Positions 8,192-17,043 of a stretch of 64,000 nt of DNA are shown piece after piece. The notes under the pieces are model-generated. The model searched no databases and was not told where the DNA came from. It saw nothing but the letters and a program-made list of their open reading frames with translations. Numbering within the stretch: position 1 is the first letter of the stretch; each line of letters starts with the position of its first letter. The stretch spans positions 1 through 64,000 of the forward strand of contig NZ_DIHC01000060.1 of assembly GCF_002419965.1 (NCBI RefSeq). The letters are read 5' to 3'. This stretch comes from Pseudomonas sp. UBA5706 (lineage in GTDB: Bacteria > Pseudomonadota > Gammaproteobacteria > Pseudomonadales > Pseudomonadaceae). The position numbers and the translations under genes are program-made.

Positions 8192-9121
8192 ATGGATGCT
8201 ATTAGCAAAAAGACGAGCACCTCGCCGTCCGCCGCACCCCTGGTCAGCATTGTCTGCCCAGCCTACAACCAGGAAGCCTACGTCGTTCAGACGCTGGAAG
8301 GTTTTCTGATGCAGCAAACGACGTTCGATTTCGAAATCTTGGTCAACGACGACGCCTCCACCGACGGCACCGCCCGTATCATCGCCGAGTATGTCGAGCG
8401 CTATCCAACGCTGATCCGGGCCTTCTATCACGAGACAAACCAGTACTCGCAAGGCAATCCCTCGGTGCCGCGCCTGTTTGGCGAGGCCCGTGGACGCTAC
8501 ATCGCCTACTGCGAGGCCGACGACTATTGGACCGATCCGCGCAAATTGCAGATCCAAGTGGACTTTCTTGAAAGCCATCCCGATTACGTGCTGACCTACC
8601 ACGATGCCATTCCCTTCGACATCCACGGCCAATACCCGGTGCAACTGCAAGGCAAGCTGCGCGGCGATGCCACGGCGCTGGAATTGCAGAAGGCACGGCC
8701 GATCTCGACGCTGACCACGGTGTTTCGCAACGTTTTCGATTCACTGCCCAAGGAACTGGTTGGCGCGCCGCTCAATGATCTGGTGTGGTGGTCGCTGCTG
8801 GGAGCTCACGGCAAAGGCAAGTTCATGGCCCAGATCAAACCCGCCGCGTATCGCCTGCATCCGGGCGGGGTGTTCTCCATGCGCTCGAACAAACGCAAGC
8901 TGCACATGGCACTGCAGACTTCGGGCGCGCTGGCTAACTACTACAACCGCCTGGGCAACGATGAGCTGTACGAGCATTTCCTGATGGAACTGGTCGGTTA
9001 CTCGCTCTCGGCCATCACCCCTGAACGCAAGGTGCAGACCTTGCTGCAGGTGGGGCGCAACTTCAGCCTGAACATCGGCAAGCGGCTGATGACACCCTTG
9101 CGCAAAGGTCATGTTCAATAA
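8192..9121 (+). CDS. GT2-family glycosyltransferase
   Basis: Cytoplasmic GT-A glycosyltransferase of 309 residues. The N-terminal Rossmann-like strand VSIVCPAYNQEAYV, the NDDAS nucleotide-binding motif near residue 60 and the metal-binding EADDYW near residue 110 are visible. The ATG at 8192 is preferred over an upstream in-frame ATG at 8144 that overlaps the flippase stop, because conserved sequence begins only after 8192. The last 11 nt overlap the start of the phosphatase gene, indicating translational coupling. Donor and acceptor sugars cannot be told from sequence. Confidence 0.8.
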   Translation: MDAISKKTSTSPSAAPLVSIVCPAYNQEAYVVQTLEGFLMQQTTFDFEILVNDDASTDGTARIIAEYVERYPTLIRAFYHETNQYSQGNPSVPRLFGEARGRYIAYCEADDYWTDPRKLQIQVDFLESHPDYVLTYHDAIPFDIHGQYPVQLQGKLRGDATALELQKARPISTLTTVFRNVFDSLPKELVGAPLNDLVWWSLLGAHGKGKFMAQIKPAAYRLHPGGVFSMRSNKRKLHMALQTSGALANYYNRLGNDELYEHFLMELVGYSLSAITPERKVQTLLQVGRNFSLNIGKRLMTPLRKGHVQ

Positions 9122-9563
9122 CGTTCTGGTGGTCTGCGTCGGCAACATCTGTCGCAGCCCCATGGCCGAAGCCATGTTCCGACAACGCGTGCACGACACC
9201 GGCATCGCGATCTCGTCGGCTGGCACCCACGCCATGCTCAGTTCAACCATGGACCCACTGGCCCGGGCCGTGTTGCACGTCAACGGCGTCGAAGCACACA
9301 AGCATCGCAGCCGGCAGATCGATCGGCAGATGCTCCATGACGCGGACTTGATCCTGCTGATGGAGCACCGTCAGGCGCAAAGCGTACTCAAGCTGGCCCC
9401 CGAGGTACGCGGCAAGACGTTTCTGATTGGCAAATGGCAACAAGCACTAGAAATTGCCGACCCCTACCGGCGCCCGAAACTAGCCTTTGAACAGACCTAC
9501 GAGCAGCTTTCGCGTTGCGTCGACGACTGGCTTCCTTATCTTCAGTCAGGAGATCCGAGATAA
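9111..9563 (+). CDS. wzb: Low-molecular-weight protein-tyrosine phosphatase (Wzb-like)
   Basis: Dephosphorylates the cognate BY-kinase, here encoded immediately downstream, and so keeps polymer assembly cycling. The 150-residue product has the P-loop CVGNICRS (Cys9, Arg15, Ser16) and the general-acid Asp in the C-terminal DPYRRP motif. Length and motifs match the Wzb/Ptp family exactly. It overlaps the upstream glycosyltransferase gene by 11 nt and its TAA abuts the next ATG, so wzb and wzc are tightly linked as in other Wzx/Wzy-type loci. Confidence 0.9.
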   Translation: MFNNVLVVCVGNICRSPMAEAMFRQRVHDTGIAISSAGTHAMLSSTMDPLARAVLHVNGVEAHKHRSRQIDRQMLHDADLILLMEHRQAQSVLKLAPEVRGKTFLIGKWQQALEIADPYRRPKLAFEQTYEQLSRCVDDWLPYLQSGDPR

Positions 9564-11777
9564 ATGACCGCTATGAACCGTACTTCCCTGGACGAGGTCC
9601 AGGACTCCCGGATCGATTTGGCGACTATCTTGCGCACACTTTTCGATCACAAAGGAATGATTGCATCGATTGTCGGTGTCTGCGTCCTGATTGGACTCAC
9701 CTACGCCATCCTTGCCACGCCGATCTTCCAGGCCAACGCGATGATCCAGATCGAGCCGAAAAAAATCGGCATCGAAGGGCGCACCGAGATCAACGCCAAG
9801 CCGCTGTCGGTGTCCCAGGCGACTACCGAAATCGAGCTGATCAAATCCCGCGCGGTGCTGGGCAAGGTCGTCGAAGACCTCAAGCTCAATATCATTCAGA
9901 AGCCTAAATACGTGCCCGGCATCGGCGGCTATATGGCCCGTCGCTTCAAGCCCGAGCACGAGGGCGAGTTGGCGTCGCCGTTGTTCGGCCTGGACAGCTA
10001 CGCCTGGGGCGGCGAGAAAATCGATATCTTTCAGCTGGAAGTGCCTGATGCGTTGCTGGGCGACAAACTGACGATGGTCGTCGACACGCCTGAAACCTTC
10101 AGCCTGTATGACGAAGACCACAACAAGCTGCTCAGTGGCCCGGTCGGTCAGACAGTCGAAGGCAGCGGCGTGAAGATTCAGGTGGCCGCGCTCAATGGCC
10201 GTCCTGGCACCGAATTCACGGTCACCCGTCAACGCACCCTGACGTCGGCGCTGGATTATCAGGATCGCCTGAAAATCATCGAAGCCGGCAAGGATTCGGG
10301 CATCGTCTACCTGTCGATTCAGGACGCTGATCCCATCCTGGCCAAGCGCATCCTTAACGAAGTCAGCCGTCTGTATGTGCGTCAGAACGTCGAGCGCAGC
10401 TCGGCCGAAGCCGCCCAGCGCCTGGAATTCCTGCGCTCGCAATTGCCTGCGGTGCGCAAGCAGCTGGAACAGTCGGAAATCGCCCTGAACAATTTCCAGA
10501 TGGGCGCAAAATCGGTTGACCTGAGCGTCGAGACCAAATCGGTGCTGGATCAAGTGGTCAAGCTGGAAGGCACGTTGTCCGACCTGAAGATGAAACGGGT
10601 CGACGTTGAACGCCTGTACACGCCTGAGCACCCGACCTATCGCGGCCTGATGACGCAGATTGGCCAGGTCGAAGCGCAGAAAGCCGCCCTGTTGAAGAGG
10701 ATCGAAACCCTGCCGGCCACGCAACAGGAACTGCTGCGTCTGAATCGCGACATGCAGGTCACTTCCCAGACCTACACGCTGCTGCTGGACAAGAGTCAGG
10801 AGCAGGACATTCTTCGTGCCGGCAGCATTGGCAACGTGCGCATCATCGACAACGCCGACGCCAACGTCGAAGAGCCGGTCAAGCCGATGAGAAAGATCAT
10901 CGTGCTGGTCGCAGCCCTGGCCGGCCTGCTGCTTGCCGTGGCGACCGTGTTCGTGCGCCAGGCGTTCTATCGCGGGGTGGATAACCCCGAGGTGATCGAA
11001 AACCTGGGAATGCCAGTGTATGCCTCGCTGCCGTTTTCCCGTCAGCAGGAACGCATGGACAAGGCTCAGAACCGTACCGGCAACAAGGAGCCGCGTCTGC
11101 TCAGCGTCAGCGCGCCAACCGAGCTGGCCATCGAGTCGTTGCGCAGCCTGCGCACCAGCCTGCACTTCGCCATGCTTGAGGCGCGCAACAACGTGCTGAT
11201 GATTTCAAGCCCTACACCGGGCGTGGGCAAGTCGTTCGTTTCCAGCAACCTGGCAGTGATCATTGCCCAGACCGGCAAGCGCGTGCTGTTGATCGACGCT
11301 GACATGCGCAAAGGCTACCTGCACAAGGTGTTCAACCTGACGCCCAAGCACGGCTTGTCCGACACCCTGGCGGCGCGGCTGAAAAGCAGTGAGGTGATCA
11401 ACCACACCGAAGTGCGCAATCTGGACTTCATTTCCTGTGGATTCGCGGCACCCAACCCGTCCGAACTGTTGATGCATGACAACTTCAACAAAATGATCAG
11501 CGACCTGGCACCGCTTTACGATCTGGTGATCATCGACACCCCGCCGATCCTCGCGGTGACCGACGCCACCCTGGTGGGCCGTCAATCGGGCACTTGCCTG
11601 CTGGTCACCCGCTTCGGCCTGTCGACCGCCAAGGAAATCGAAGCGTGCAAGCGCCGCCTGATGCACAACGGCATCGTGATCAAGGGCGCGATCTTCAACG
11701 GCGTGCTGCGCAAGGCCTCGACCGCCGATTACGACTGCGCAGCCTATGGCTACGACTACAGCACCGTTCGCAAATAA
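9564..11777 (+). CDS. wzc: Polysaccharide co-polymerase / tyrosine autokinase (Wzc-like)
   Basis: Inner-membrane protein of 737 residues that controls chain length and couples to the Wza channel. An N-terminal Wzz domain lies between two membrane segments (about residues 33-53 and 440-460), with a coiled-coil region near 270-340. The C-terminal BY-kinase domain shows Walker A SSPTPGVGKS (about 547-556), Walker A' LLIDADMRKG (about 575) and Walker B LVIIDTPP (about 653). A C-terminal tyrosine cluster (DYDCAAYGYDY, about 720-730) supplies autophosphorylation sites. Kinase and membrane parts are fused, as in Gram-negative Wzc. It sits directly after wzb. Confidence 0.93.
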   Translation: MTAMNRTSLDEVQDSRIDLATILRTLFDHKGMIASIVGVCVLIGLTYAILATPIFQANAMIQIEPKKIGIEGRTEINAKPLSVSQATTEIELIKSRAVLGKVVEDLKLNIIQKPKYVPGIGGYMARRFKPEHEGELASPLFGLDSYAWGGEKIDIFQLEVPDALLGDKLTMVVDTPETFSLYDEDHNKLLSGPVGQTVEGSGVKIQVAALNGRPGTEFTVTRQRTLTSALDYQDRLKIIEAGKDSGIVYLSIQDADPILAKRILNEVSRLYVRQNVERSSAEAAQRLEFLRSQLPAVRKQLEQSEIALNNFQMGAKSVDLSVETKSVLDQVVKLEGTLSDLKMKRVDVERLYTPEHPTYRGLMTQIGQVEAQKAALLKRIETLPATQQELLRLNRDMQVTSQTYTLLLDKSQEQDILRAGSIGNVRIIDNADANVEEPVKPMRKIIVLVAALAGLLLAVATVFVRQAFYRGVDNPEVIENLGMPVYASLPFSRQQERMDKAQNRTGNKEPRLLSVSAPTELAIESLRSLRTSLHFAMLEARNNVLMISSPTPGVGKSFVSSNLAVIIAQTGKRVLLIDADMRKGYLHKVFNLTPKHGLSDTLAARLKSSEVINHTEVRNLDFISCGFAAPNPSELLMHDNFNKMISDLAPLYDLVIIDTPPILAVTDATLVGRQSGTCLLVTRFGLSTAKEIEACKRRLMHNGIVIKGAIFNGVLRKASTADYDCAAYGYDYSTVRK

Positions 11778-11813
11778 GCCGACACCCAAGCGTCGCAGTA
11801 CGAGGAGACGTTC

Positions 11814-12614
11814 ATGGCCAGGACCATTGCAGTGATGCAACCCTATCTCTTTCCTTACCTGGGTTACTTCCAGCTCATTGCCGCTGCAGACGTCTTCGTC
11901 CTGGGAGACGATCTGCACTATGTCCGGTCGGGCTGGGTCAATCGCAACCGCATCCTGCATGACGGTGAGGCCCGGTTGATCAGCTTCCCGCTAAAGAAAG
12001 ACCGCTTCGTGTTGCGGATCAACCAGCGGCAACTGTGTGATCACTTCAGCGAGGAGGCCGAGCGGCTGATTCGCTTGATCACCGAGACTTACGAGCGGGC
12101 GCCCTACTTCGCGCAGGTGATGCCGCTGCTCGAGCGCCTGATCCGGTTTCCGCAGCAGAACATCGCGCTGTATGCCGAACATGCACTGCGCGAAATGTGT
12201 GCTTATCTGCACATCGTCACGCCGATCATGCGCAGTTCGGACCTGATCCTGGGCAACCCGGCGGACAAGCAGGAGCGAATCATCCGCATCGCCCATGTGT
12301 TCGACGCCACGACGTTCATCACACCCGAAGGTGGATCCGTGGTGTATGACCGTGACCACTTCGCGCGCAATCGCTTGCTGGTCCGGTTTTTCAGGATGGG
12401 GGCGGTGGAGTACCGACAGTTTGGTCAACCTTTCGTCGCCAACTTGTCAATTATCGATGTACTGATGTTCAACTGCGTCGAGCAGGTTCAGCAGATGCTG
12501 AATTGCTACCAACTGGACAAGAATCCACCCGCCGCCAAAACCGTGTTGCTGGCCAGGCCCACGCCGCACCTGGAGCTTGTTTCTACCCCGTCGAACCGGA
12601 TTGCAGTGGAGTGA
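11814..12614 (+). CDS. WbqC-family protein
   Basis: 266-residue cytoplasmic protein recognised by the family signature MQPYLFPYLGYFQLI at the N-terminus followed by DDLHY and GWVNRNRI. WbqC-like proteins occur in O-antigen and capsule clusters, often together with sugar aminotransferases, and their reaction is not well established. Co-occurrence here with the DegT aminotransferase suggests a part in making or modifying an N-acylated amino sugar; this is inference. It lies 36 nt after wzc and 6 nt before the RfaH-like gene, so it is within the operon. Confidence 0.8.
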   Translation: MARTIAVMQPYLFPYLGYFQLIAAADVFVLGDDLHYVRSGWVNRNRILHDGEARLISFPLKKDRFVLRINQRQLCDHFSEEAERLIRLITETYERAPYFAQVMPLLERLIRFPQQNIALYAEHALREMCAYLHIVTPIMRSSDLILGNPADKQERIIRIAHVFDATTFITPEGGSVVYDRDHFARNRLLVRFFRMGAVEYRQFGQPFVANLSIIDVLMFNCVEQVQQMLNCYQLDKNPPAAKTVLLARPTPHLELVSTPSNRIAVE

Positions 12615-12620
12615 AAAACC

Positions 12621-13145
12621 ATGTCTGAAGCTGATAGCCCTTCCAGCAACTCAGCACGCTGGTACCTGATTCAGACCAAGCCCCGCCAGGAAGGCCGGGC
12701 ACAGGAGCATTTGCACCGGCAGCATTTCGAATGCTATCGGCCGGTCAAGCAGGGCGAGAAAAAACGTGGCGCTCGCGGCGCGGCCGAAGAGGAGCTTTTC
12801 CCCGGTTACCTGTTCATTCGCATGGACCAGACCAGCGACAACTGGTACCCGATCCGCTCAACCCGTGGCGTGGCGCGCATCGTCACCTTTGGCGGGATGC
12901 CGGTGCCGGTCAAGGATGAGCTGATCGAACAGATCCGCGAACGCCTGCTGGCGCCGTCGCTGAAAGTGCCGTTTCAGCCAGGCGATGCGGTGCGCATCAC
13001 GGCGGAGGGCTTCAACGAGGTCGAAGCGATCTTCCTGGCAGCCGATGGGGATGAACGCGCGGTGATCCTGCTCAACCTGCTGCAGCGTGAACAGAAAGTG
13101 ACCTTGCCGGTCAGCAGTTTGACGCGGCTGCAAGCCCAGGTCTGA
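12621..13145 (+). CDS. rfaH: RfaH-family transcription antitermination factor (NusG paralogue)
   Basis: 174-residue protein with an NGN domain at about residues 12-110 (WYLIQTKPRQE, PGYLFIRM, VARIVTFGGMPVPV) and a short C-terminal KOW-like or alpha-hairpin domain. RfaH is recruited to RNA polymerase paused at ops elements and suppresses pausing and Rho-dependent termination through long polysaccharide operons. Here it is the eighth gene of the very operon whose leader carries two ops-like sequences, implying positive autoregulation. The KPRQE segment and the absence of a NusG-like N-terminus support RfaH rather than housekeeping NusG. The start ATG follows GTGAAAAACC, a weak site, 6 nt after the previous stop. 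Confidence 0.88.
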   Translation: MSEADSPSSNSARWYLIQTKPRQEGRAQEHLHRQHFECYRPVKQGEKKRGARGAAEEELFPGYLFIRMDQTSDNWYPIRSTRGVARIVTFGGMPVPVKDELIEQIRERLLAPSLKVPFQPGDAVRITAEGFNEVEAIFLAADGDERAVILLNLLQREQKVTLPVSSLTRLQAQV

Positions 13146-13199
13146 TCCGAGCCGCGGTCGTCCGGTCCTCGTCGAAATCATGCGCATCCTTTGAACGTG

Positions 13200-13239
13200 C
13201 GCCTTGCCGGCGTATCTCGTAGACGCCGCCGGCAAGGCG
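13200..13239. repeat. REP-like hairpin inside the operon
   Basis: Perfect 13-nt arms CGCCTTGCCGGCG (13200-13212) and its complement (13227-13239) enclose a 14-nt loop. The arm contains the CTTGCCGGCG core seen in other REP copies of this window. It lies in the 183-bp gap between rfaH and the next glycosyltransferase gene and would sit within the transcript. Confidence 0.65.
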
Positions 13240-13328
13240 TATCGCTGCAAGCGTGCACCTCACATTTATAGATTCCTGCGGGGCTGAAGCTTTCAGCCTT
13301 TTGAACCCCCTTTGCCCGGAAACTCACC

Positions 13329-14330
13329 ATGACCTCGAAAACGACGCTGGTGACGCTCACCTACGGTGACCGTTTCAACTATTTGCACACGCTGGTCAGC
13401 CGTTCGCTGGAAAGCCCGCTGATCGATCGCGTGATCATTGTCAGCAATGCTTCAACCTCGCCACTGGACACCCTGCGCCGTACCTGGCCGGATCAGGTCA
13501 GCGTGATCTACATGCACGAAAACACCGGTTCCGCCCGTGGCTACTCGGTCGGGATTCAGGCCGCCCTGGATGCGGGCGCCGAGCATATCTGGCTGATGGA
13601 CGATGACAATGCTCCGACCATCAACGCCATCGCCACGCTGCATCAGGTGCTTGAGGAGCGCAAGCTGATCGACGGCGAAGACAAAGCCGCCGTGCTGGGC
13701 TTTCGCCCGACGCATCAGGCTGACATCGCCGCCGGGGTGCCGAAGCGTTTTGCGATTCAGCGACGTTCGAGCTTCTTCGGCTTTCACATCGCGCAACTGC
13801 CGTACAAGATCTGGCGTCGGCTGCCTTGGGGTGCGCCACAGGCGGGCCACAGCAAGCTGCAGATGGTGCAACTGCCGTTCGCGACCTACGGCGGGCTGCT
13901 CGCCCATCGCGACCTGTATCGCAAGATCGGCCTGCCGCTGGACGCGCTGATGCTCTATGCCGACGACAGCGAATACACTTGGCGCATTACCGCAGGTGGC
14001 GGTCGGATCTTCCTGGTGCCGGATGCAGTACTCGATGACCTGGAAAGCTCCTGGAACATCAAGGCTCGCACCAACAACATCTACGAAAGCTTTCTGTTGG
14101 GCGGCTCGGATTTGCGTGCCTATTACGGGGCGCGCAACCAGGCCTGGTTCGACAAAAACGTCTGGGCCAATTCTTCATTGCTCTACAGCCTCAACCGTTG
14201 GGTGTTCTTCCGCCTGCTGAGGCTGATCGCCAAGCGCAGCGGCACGCAAGAGCGCCTTAGCCTTATCGAAAAAGCCATCCGTGACGGAGAGTCCGGTGTG
14301 CTGGGCCTGAACCAGTCATATCCTCTATGA
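13329..14330 (+). CDS. GT2 glycosyltransferase, galactofuranosyl/rhamnosyltransferase-like
   Basis: 333-residue GT-A enzyme. The strand VTLTYGDRFNYL, the NENTGSARG-like segment (HENTGSARG), the metal-binding triad WLMDDDN (about residue 98) and a downstream YADDSEYTWR motif are typical of the GlfT2/RfbF branch of GT2, which uses UDP-galactofuranose or dTDP-rhamnose. The exact donor is not determinable. Its final TGA overlaps the ATG of the next gene (ATGA), indicating coupling. A 183-bp gap with a REP-like hairpin separates it from rfaH. Confidence 0.8.
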   Translation: MTSKTTLVTLTYGDRFNYLHTLVSRSLESPLIDRVIIVSNASTSPLDTLRRTWPDQVSVIYMHENTGSARGYSVGIQAALDAGAEHIWLMDDDNAPTINAIATLHQVLEERKLIDGEDKAAVLGFRPTHQADIAAGVPKRFAIQRRSSFFGFHIAQLPYKIWRRLPWGAPQAGHSKLQMVQLPFATYGGLLAHRDLYRKIGLPLDALMLYADDSEYTWRITAGGGRIFLVPDAVLDDLESSWNIKARTNNIYESFLLGGSDLRAYYGARNQAWFDKNVWANSSLLYSLNRWVFFRLLRLIAKRSGTQERLSLIEKAIRDGESGVLGLNQSYPL

Positions 14331-15580
14331 AAATACTGTTCATCAGCAGCCTGTATTCACCGCACATCGGTGGCGGCGCGGAGATCGTCCTGCAGCGCAC
14401 GGCCGAGGGCCTGCAAGCGCGCGGGTGCCAGGTCAGCGTGCTGGTAACTGGCCCCGATGCAGGGCTTGCGAGCGAGACAGTCAACGGTGTCAAGGTTTAC
14501 CGCGCCGGCCTGCATAATTTCTACTGGCACTTCGGGGCACAGCGCCCGGGACGCCTGGCACGTTTGGGCTGGCACCTGCGCGATCACTACAACGGCGCCA
14601 TGCGCCGCTACGTCAAACAGGTGATCGGCACCGAGCAGCCGCAATTGGTGGTCTGTCACAACCTGTCGGGCTGGTCGGTGTCGGTGTGGGACGAGATCAC
14701 TTGCGCGCGACTGCCCATCGTTCAAGTGCTGCACGACATGTACCTGATGTGCCCCAGCAGCAACATGTTCAAGCGCGGCCAGTGCTGTCAGCAGCAATGC
14801 AGCAGCTGCCAGTTGTTTCGCAAGGGCCACGACGCACGCTCGGCGCAGGTGTCTGCGGTGGTGGGCGTCAGTCAGTTCATCCTCGACAAGCTGCAGCAAT
14901 ACGGCTACTTCAAAGCGGCCAAAGGCTACGTGGTACACAACGCCAGCCCGTACGCGTCGCTGCGCGATCCGCTGAGCTTGCAACCGCAGACCGATGCAGC
15001 GAGCAAACCCGCGCGGTTGCGCTTCGGGTATATGGGCACGTTGTCCGAGCAGAAAGGTGTACGCTGGCTTATCGAGCAATTCCAGCGCCTGCCGTTCGAC
15101 GCCACCTTGCAGATTGCCGGGCGTGGACAAGCCTGTGACGAGTCAGCCTTCAAGGCTCTGGCCACTTCGCCGAATATAAGCTTCGTCGGCTACCAGAAGC
15201 CTGAACTGTTCTACGACCAGATCGATGTAGCCGTGGTGCCATCGCTGTGGAACGAGCCATTTGGCATGGTCGCGGTCGAAGCCTGCGCGCATTCGGTGCC
15301 GGTGATTGCCAGCCGCATGGGCGGCCTGCCGGAAATCATTCAGGATCCGCTTAACGGCTTGCTGTGCAGCCCGAGCGACCCTGACTCGCTGGGCCAGGCC
15401 ATGCTCAGGTTGCATCAGCAACCCCAATTGCTGGCCCGCCTGCGCCATCAGGCGCGAGTCAGTGTCGCATCGCTGCTGGACCTGGAGTTGATGCTGGACA
15501 GATACGAAAGCATCTTCGCCCAAACCTTGCTGGACAACATCGTGCATCGCAAGCCTGCCGTTGTGCCGCATCCCGTTTGA
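14327..15580 (+). CDS. GT4-family glycosyltransferase
   Basis: 417-residue GT-B enzyme. The N-terminal acceptor domain starts with the glycine-rich loop SPHIGGGAE, and the C-terminal nucleotide-sugar domain carries FGYMGTLSEQKGV and the E-x7-E motif NEPFGMVAVEACA. A Cys-rich stretch (QCCQQQCSSCQLF, about residues 146-158) is unusual for the family and could bind a metal or form disulfides. It is translationally coupled to the preceding glycosyltransferase through ATGA. Substrates are unknown. Confidence 0.85.
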   Translation: MKILFISSLYSPHIGGGAEIVLQRTAEGLQARGCQVSVLVTGPDAGLASETVNGVKVYRAGLHNFYWHFGAQRPGRLARLGWHLRDHYNGAMRRYVKQVIGTEQPQLVVCHNLSGWSVSVWDEITCARLPIVQVLHDMYLMCPSSNMFKRGQCCQQQCSSCQLFRKGHDARSAQVSAVVGVSQFILDKLQQYGYFKAAKGYVVHNASPYASLRDPLSLQPQTDAASKPARLRFGYMGTLSEQKGVRWLIEQFQRLPFDATLQIAGRGQACDESAFKALATSPNISFVGYQKPELFYDQIDVAVVPSLWNEPFGMVAVEACAHSVPVIASRMGGLPEIIQDPLNGLLCSPSDPDSLGQAMLRLHQQPQLLARLRHQARVSVASLLDLELMLDRYESIFAQTLLDNIVHRKPAVVPHPV

Positions 15581-15669
15581 ACAACCGCAGCCAAGCGATC
15601 CCATTAGCCGACGGCCCGAGACCTACCTGAGCAAGCGCTCCGGACCGCGCCTCTTCATTGAGACACACC

Positions 15670-16989
15670 ATGCCCATCATGCGCCTGACGAGGTTACGAC
15701 GGCCCCTGGCGCTGCTGCTGGGGCTGCTGGTCACCTGCGCGGCCAGTGCCGACGACTCATTCATCATCGGGGTCGACACCCACCTGATGAACAGAAACAC
15801 TTCACCGGCCAAAGCTTTGAAGCTGCTTCAGGCAGCAGGCGTGGATTCGGTGCGCGATGACGCCTACTGGTCCAGCGCCGAGCCCCGACGAGGGTTGATG
15901 AAGATAGAACCGTCCTGGCAGACGTATCTGAGCCAGACCCAGGAGCATCGGCTGCGGCCACTGCTGGTGCTGGGCTACGGCAACCCGTTCTACGATAACT
16001 ACGCCAAACCGCGTAAACCTCTCGTGCGCGACGCCTATGGCAATTACGTCAGCTTCGTGACCCGGCAGTTGAGTGACAACGTGGACTTCTACGAGATCTG
16101 GAACGAGTGGGACCGGGAAAACCCCGTCGATCCTGCATTCGCCAAGGACTACGGTGTACTGGTGGAAGAAGCGGCCAGGCGCATTCGCGCCAATCAGCGG
16201 CCGATGCTGGTTCTGGCCGGGGCGGTGACCAGCCAGGGCATGGACCTGGGGTTTGCCGACCGACTGGTGGAGTCCGGCATCCTTGACCGAGTGGACGGGT
16301 TGTCGTTGCACCCTTACGTGCATTGCCGCTCGGACGAGCGCAATACCCCGGAAAACTGGATCGCCTGGCTGCGCAGGCTCAGCGAAGACCTCAAGGAAAA
16401 GACCCGGGACAAGACTGCCGTCCCGCTGTACCTGACCGAGATGGGATGGCCCAGTAACGAGGGGCATTGCGGCGCCGACGAAAAAACTCAGGCCGCGTTC
16501 CTGGCGCGCAGTTTCTTCCTTGCGCAGACGATGCCGAACATCAAGGGCATGTGGTGGAACGGGCTGCTTAACGATGGGCCCGACATCACTGACCCGGAGC
16601 AGAATTTCGGTTTGCTCACTCAGGATTTGGCGGTCAAGCAGTCGTATCTGACGCTGAAGGCCATCAGCCCGACGCTGCATGAGTTTCGCTACGATGCAGA
16701 GAAGAGCCGGGAGATCGATTCGCAGTATCTGCTGCGTTTTGCCCGCGGTTCGGAGCAGATCATGGTGGCGTGGACAGCGGGTTACCCGCGAACGATCAAG
16801 GTCGGCGCCAGTAGCAAGTTGCAGGGCAATGTGCAGTACATCGATACCCGGGAGCCACATAAGGGGCTGGTTGACAGCGGCATTCCCTGGAGCTGCAACG
16901 AGGGACGTTGTTCGGCGCAGGTGCCGATAGATGAATTTCCGAAGATTATTACACTGGGGACTCGGCCTGCATTGTTTGCGATGCCTTGA
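15670..16989 (+). CDS. Secreted clan GH-A glycoside hydrolase (PslG-like)
   Basis: 439-residue protein with a Sec signal peptide (about residues 1-26, cleavage after CAASA) and a TIM-barrel hydrolase domain. The acid/base Glu146 sits in YEIWNEWD and the nucleophile Glu257 in LTEMGWPS, the clan GH-A arrangement. Size and location match PslG of the P. aeruginosa psl locus, a GH39-like enzyme that trims polymer in the periplasm. Its likely role is to cleave stray or periplasmic chains during export. The ATG at 15670 or the one at 15679 could be used; the ribosome-binding site is weak. The tandem repeat array begins 55 nt after its stop. Confidence 0.8.
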   Translation: MPIMRLTRLRRPLALLLGLLVTCAASADDSFIIGVDTHLMNRNTSPAKALKLLQAAGVDSVRDDAYWSSAEPRRGLMKIEPSWQTYLSQTQEHRLRPLLVLGYGNPFYDNYAKPRKPLVRDAYGNYVSFVTRQLSDNVDFYEIWNEWDRENPVDPAFAKDYGVLVEEAARRIRANQRPMLVLAGAVTSQGMDLGFADRLVESGILDRVDGLSLHPYVHCRSDERNTPENWIAWLRRLSEDLKEKTRDKTAVPLYLTEMGWPSNEGHCGADEKTQAAFLARSFFLAQTMPNIKGMWWNGLLNDGPDITDPEQNFGLLTQDLAVKQSYLTLKAISPTLHEFRYDAEKSREIDSQYLLRFARGSEQIMVAWTAGYPRTIKVGASSKLQGNVQYIDTREPHKGLVDSGIPWSCNEGRCSAQVPIDEFPKIITLGTRPALFAMP

Positions 16990-17043
16990 GTGTGGGATGT
17001 CGGTGGTGGCGCTGAGGTCGGTTGTTTACTTCTGTCCGGAGGG

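Noticed and set aside
9546..11165. 539-codon open frame antisense to wzc
   Set aside because: Product is Gln/Arg/His-rich with no domain; it is the complement of a well-supported BY-kinase gene.
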